Shown: piece after piece, positions 63,641-64,000 of the stretch
How the letters are laid out: every line of letters begins with the position of its first letter
How positions within the stretch are numbered: position 1 is the first letter of the stretch
Source: Winogradskyella pacifica
GTDB lineage: Bacteria; Bacteroidota; Bacteroidia; Flavobacteriales; Flavobacteriaceae
Reading direction: 5' to 3'
Length of the DNA stretch: 64,000 bases
Assembly: GCF_013403915.1 (NCBI RefSeq)
Contig: NZ_JABFDI010000011.1
Location: forward strand, 1-64,000
The notes under the pieces: model-generated
Databases searched by the model: none
Seen by the model: only the letters and a program-made list of their open reading frames with translations
What the model was told of the DNA's origin: nothing
Program-made: the position numbers and the translations under genes

Positions 63641-64000
63641 GGAAATTCTTTAAAAATATAGGTCCAGGTCCATTAGTTGCAGCGGCATTTATTGGTCCGG
63701 GAACAGTGACGGTTTGCACATTGGCAGGAGTCAATTTTGGTTTCGCATTATTGTGGGCAATGGCTTTATCCATTTTTGCTACCGTTATATTGCAAGAGAT
63801 GGCGGCGCGATTAGGAATCGTATCGCAAAAAGGCTTGTCTGAAATTATTAGAGAAGAAATTAAACATCCAATCGTAAAAGGCATTGCTGTATTACTAATT
63901 ATTAGTGCAATCGTTATTGGGAATGCGGCCTATGAAGCAGGGAACATTAGTGGTGGTGCTTTGGGGATGGAAGCGATTGTCGGGAATGTGGTTTGGGAAA
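63637..64000 (+). CDS. Nramp-like divalent metal transporter, N-terminal part (cut by window end)
   Basis: The first 121 codons of a gene that runs off the window. ATG at 63637 overlaps the DUF2891 stop by 4 nt. The start MRKFFKNIGPGPLVAAAFIG and the following helices (LLWAMALSIFATVILQEMAA, SEIIREE, IVIGNAAYEAGNISGG) match the first three to four segments of the Nramp family. The canonical TM1 metal-binding motif DPGN is replaced by GPGT (residues 20-23), as in a divergent Bacteroidota subgroup. Metal specificity therefore cannot be assumed to be manganese or iron. Coupling to a DUF2891 lipoprotein is notable. Confidence 0.88.
   Translation, partial: MRKFFKNIGPGPLVAAAFIGPGTVTVCTLAGVNFGFALLWAMALSIFATVILQEMAARLGIVSQKGLSEIIREEIKHPIVKGIAVLLIISAIVIGNAAYEAGNISGGALGMEAIVGNVVWE

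Noticed and set aside
63606-63884. 92-aa minus-strand frame at the window end
   Set aside because: Antisense to the Nramp-like gene start, which is supported by family motifs and by coupling to the preceding gene.

Overview
The window is an AT-rich bacterial chromosome segment from the Bacteroidota, most likely a (marine) Flavobacteriaceae member. Reasons: two secreted proteins carry C-terminal type IX secretion (Por/T9SS) sorting domains; several intergenic promoters match the Bacteroidota pattern TTG-N20-TAnnTTTG; leaders are A-rich with no clear Shine-Dalgarno; and the core proteins (TsaD, RsmE, TamB, YifB, EttA with its small membrane-protein neighbour, PG_1098-type THUMP-like methyltransferase) look flavobacterial. 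I see no phage, integrase, transposase, rRNA or CRISPR.

Layout. 1-0.6 kb: three tRNAs (Ser-GCT, Pro-TGG, Arg-TCT) in one minus-strand unit with its own promoter and terminator. 0.7-1.3 kb: an orphan ORF flanked by 13-bp direct repeats. 1.4-8 kb, minus strand: RNA modification and envelope genes (THUMP-like methyltransferase, AI-2E-type permease, TrmH, DUF4159, rsmE, a PpiC-like protein, tsaD). 8.2-12.6 kb: tamB. 12.8-16.1 kb: central glycolysis (pfkA, gap, a BadF/NagK-type kinase, mgsA). 16.4-19.8 kb, minus: two overlapping paralogous secreted proteins behind an acyl-CoA carboxylase beta subunit. 20-22.4 kb: a redox/stress operon (DoxX-like, FMN reductase, GNAT, MarR, pirin). 22.5-24.4 kb: a small membrane protein and ettA.

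25.2-34.3 kb holds the least explained part: a same-strand module of a coiled-coil protein, a soluble 348-aa protein, an AAA+ ATPase, a 411-aa protein, a 178-aa membrane protein with a charged tail and a 565-aa three-helix membrane protein, interrupted by a NudK-type hydrolase. Four of its gene junctions hold 7-bp-period repeats, and a bipartite motif (CTGTAAC, 18 nt, ACCTATA) lies upstream of its first gene and again upstream of the next + strand gene at 34.5 kb. This is my best candidate for an undescribed system.

35-64 kb: a DEVD-box RNA helicase, a 1181-aa TraB/GumN fusion, an aldose-epimerase-like protein, pabB, a protein with a possible C-terminal HTH, tilS, ade, a CocE-type lipoprotein hydrolase, a YheT-like hydrolase, two tandem LRR/T9SS surface proteins (1083 and 2595 aa), yifB/comM, a DUF2891 lipoprotein and the start of an Nramp-like transporter cut by the window end.

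A second layer is the intergenic DNA. Heptanucleotide arrays with different consensus sequences sit at gene boundaries, a dispersed ~24-nt element with the core TGAGCGCAGTCGAA recurs in at least four spacers, and palindromic hairpins (TTTTAAAAACCT type) follow several genes.
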